A stretch of DNA of 6,294 bases. Source: an uncultured Desulfohalobiaceae bacterium. Lineage in GTDB: Bacteria; Desulfobacterota; Desulfovibrionia; Desulfovibrionales; Desulfonatronovibrionaceae. A model generated the notes under the pieces. That model ran no database searches. It was not told the origin of the DNA and worked only from the letters and a program-made list of their open reading frames with translations. Location of the stretch: contig CAJXJU010000078.1 in NCBI GenBank assembly GCA_913055195.1, positions 1-6,294 of the forward strand, given 5' to 3'. The position numbers and the translations under genes are program-made. How positions within the stretch are numbered: the first letter of the stretch is position 1; each line of letters begins with the position of its first letter. Positions 5,261 to 6,294 of this stretch are shown here, piece by piece.

Positions 5261-6294
5261 ATGATGAAAAAGATTACTCTTGAGCATCCTGAAAGCAAGT
5301 CTGCTGATTTGATTGCAGAGAATATAGAAAAATTAAAAAGTTTGTTTCCAGAGCTTGTTACAGAAGGCCCCAATGGAGTCTCTATAAATATTGATGTGCT
5401 TAAGCAATTGGTGGGGGATCAGACAGTTACGGATTGTGATGAAAAATACGGCCTTAACTGGTTTGGCAAAAGACGTGCCCGGCAACTGGCCTTAACGCCG
5501 TCAACCGGGACTTTACGTCCCGCACCAGAGGAAAGTGAAAATTGGGATACTACGCAGAATATTTTTATTGAAGGGGACAATCTGGAAGTTCTGAAGTTGT
5601 TGCAAAAGAGTTATGCAGGCAAAATTAAGATGATTTATATTGATCCGCCGTATAATACTGGTAAGGATTTTATTTATAAAGACGATTTCCGTGACAATAT
5701 TCGCAATTACAAACGGTTGACCGGACAGGTGGATGAGGAAGGCTCACCTCTTACCAGTAATCCTGAAACCAGCGGTAGATTTCATACTGATTGGCTGAAT
5801 ATGATGTATCCGAGGTTGAAGTTGGCGAGGAATTTGTTGCGGGAGGATGGGGTAATTTTTATTTCTATTGATGACAATGAAGTGTCGAATTTGCGAAAGT
5901 TGTGTGATGAGATTTTTGGTGAAGAAAATTTTGTAAGTCAATTTACAATTCGTAGTAATCCAAGAGGATCGCAAGCAAGTAAACATATTGCAGTAGAACA
6001 TGAATTTATTTTAGCTTATGCGAGAAATTATGAATTTGTAACAATCCCAGGATATGCAAAGACAGAAGAAGATTCTTCTTATAATTTTGTAGATAAACGA
6101 GGTAGATATAGGTTGTTAGGATTACGTCAGAGAGGTGGAGCATGGCGGCGAGAAGATAGACCAGATATGTATTATCCAATATTTGTTAATCCTAATGATG
6201 GAACTGTGTCACTTGAAGAGTCCGATATATATTATAAAAAAGTATTACCGCAACGTCCTTCTGGAGAGGATGGAAGGTGGACGTGGGGTAAGAA
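5261..6294 (+). CDS. Type III-like site-specific adenine DNA methyltransferase (Mod), 5' part
   Basis: The reading frame is open from ATG 5261 to the window end, giving 344 residues and two bases of an incomplete gene. It begins MMKKITLEHPESKSADLIAE. The methyltransferase core starts with IFIEGDNLEVLKLL (101-114), followed by motif IV DPPYNTGKDF (128-137), the catalytic adenine-N6 signature of the beta-class/type III Mod group. Then come GRFHTDWLNMMYPRLKLAR (172-190) and LLREDGVIFISIDDNE (192-207), all hallmarks of the family. From about residue 225 the sequence enters the variable target-recognition part. The SAM-binding FxGxG motif, expected further downstream in this class, would lie outside the window. 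GGAGAGGA at 5250-5257 is the ribosome site; ATG 5264 (second codon) is an equally well spaced start. In full systems the partner is a Res helicase-nuclease downstream, which cannot be seen here. Confidence 0.92.
   Translation, partial: MMKKITLEHPESKSADLIAENIEKLKSLFPELVTEGPNGVSINIDVLKQLVGDQTVTDCDEKYGLNWFGKRRARQLALTPSTGTLRPAPEESENWDTTQNIFIEGDNLEVLKLLQKSYAGKIKMIYIDPPYNTGKDFIYKDDFRDNIRNYKRLTGQVDEEGSPLTSNPETSGRFHTDWLNMMYPRLKLARNLLREDGVIFISIDDNEVSNLRKLCDEIFGEENFVSQFTIRSNPRGSQASKHIAVEHEFILAYARNYEFVTIPGYAKTEEDSSYNFVDKRGRYRLLGLRQRGGAWRREDRPDMYYPIFVNPNDGTVSLEESDIYYKKVLPQRPSGEDGRWTWGK

Noticed and set aside
5261..6294. Simple-sequence repeats in mod that would indicate phase variation.
   Set aside because: No tandem di-, tetra- or pentanucleotide tract of meaningful length is visible in the part of the gene inside the window.

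Overview
The window looks like an AT-leaning bacterial chromosome segment with every gene on the + strand. The combination of a UmuC with a C-terminal DUF4113-type tail, a stand-alone Mth938-type protein and two orphan ATPase/nuclease-like genes would fit an anaerobic Desulfobacterota-type (deltaproteobacterial) genome. That taxonomic guess is inference with low confidence, because no rRNA or other marker gene is present.

Layout. (1) Positions 1-1815 read as ordinary chromosomal genes: the tail of an unrecognised upstream reading frame, a complete Y-family translesion polymerase (umuC), and a complete small Mth938/NDUFAF3-type protein. (2) Positions 1808-1989 carry a relic: a short frame resembling the C-terminal winged helix of a Fic-family protein, starting exactly at the end of the Mth938-type gene. 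(3) Positions 1990-4944 hold two adjacent large genes from different families. Both pair an N-terminal P-loop ATPase with a C-terminal PD-(D/E)XK-like domain: an AAA_14/DUF4143-type protein, then an AAA-ATPase-like/PDDEXK_9-type protein. A perfect 14-bp hairpin separates them. (4) Positions 4941-5248 contain a short frame resembling the first ~50 residues of a PLD/SNF2-type helicase, then an out-of-frame scrap; both look like leftovers of larger genes. (5) From 5261 to the window end runs the first 344 residues of a type III-like adenine DNA methyltransferase (Mod) with a clear DPPYNTG motif. It continues beyond the window.

Reading them together: umuC is SOS-type DNA damage tolerance. The rest of the right side looks like an accessory or defence-type region: orphan ATPase-nuclease genes, traces of a lost Fic gene, and a restriction-modification locus whose upstream helicase and accessory genes seem to have been cut down to end fragments. 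I see no complete novel system. The points most worth checking are the two gene scars, the hairpin between the ATPase genes, and whether the ATPase pair travels with the methyltransferase in other genomes. No tRNA, rRNA, CRISPR array or insertion sequence was seen.
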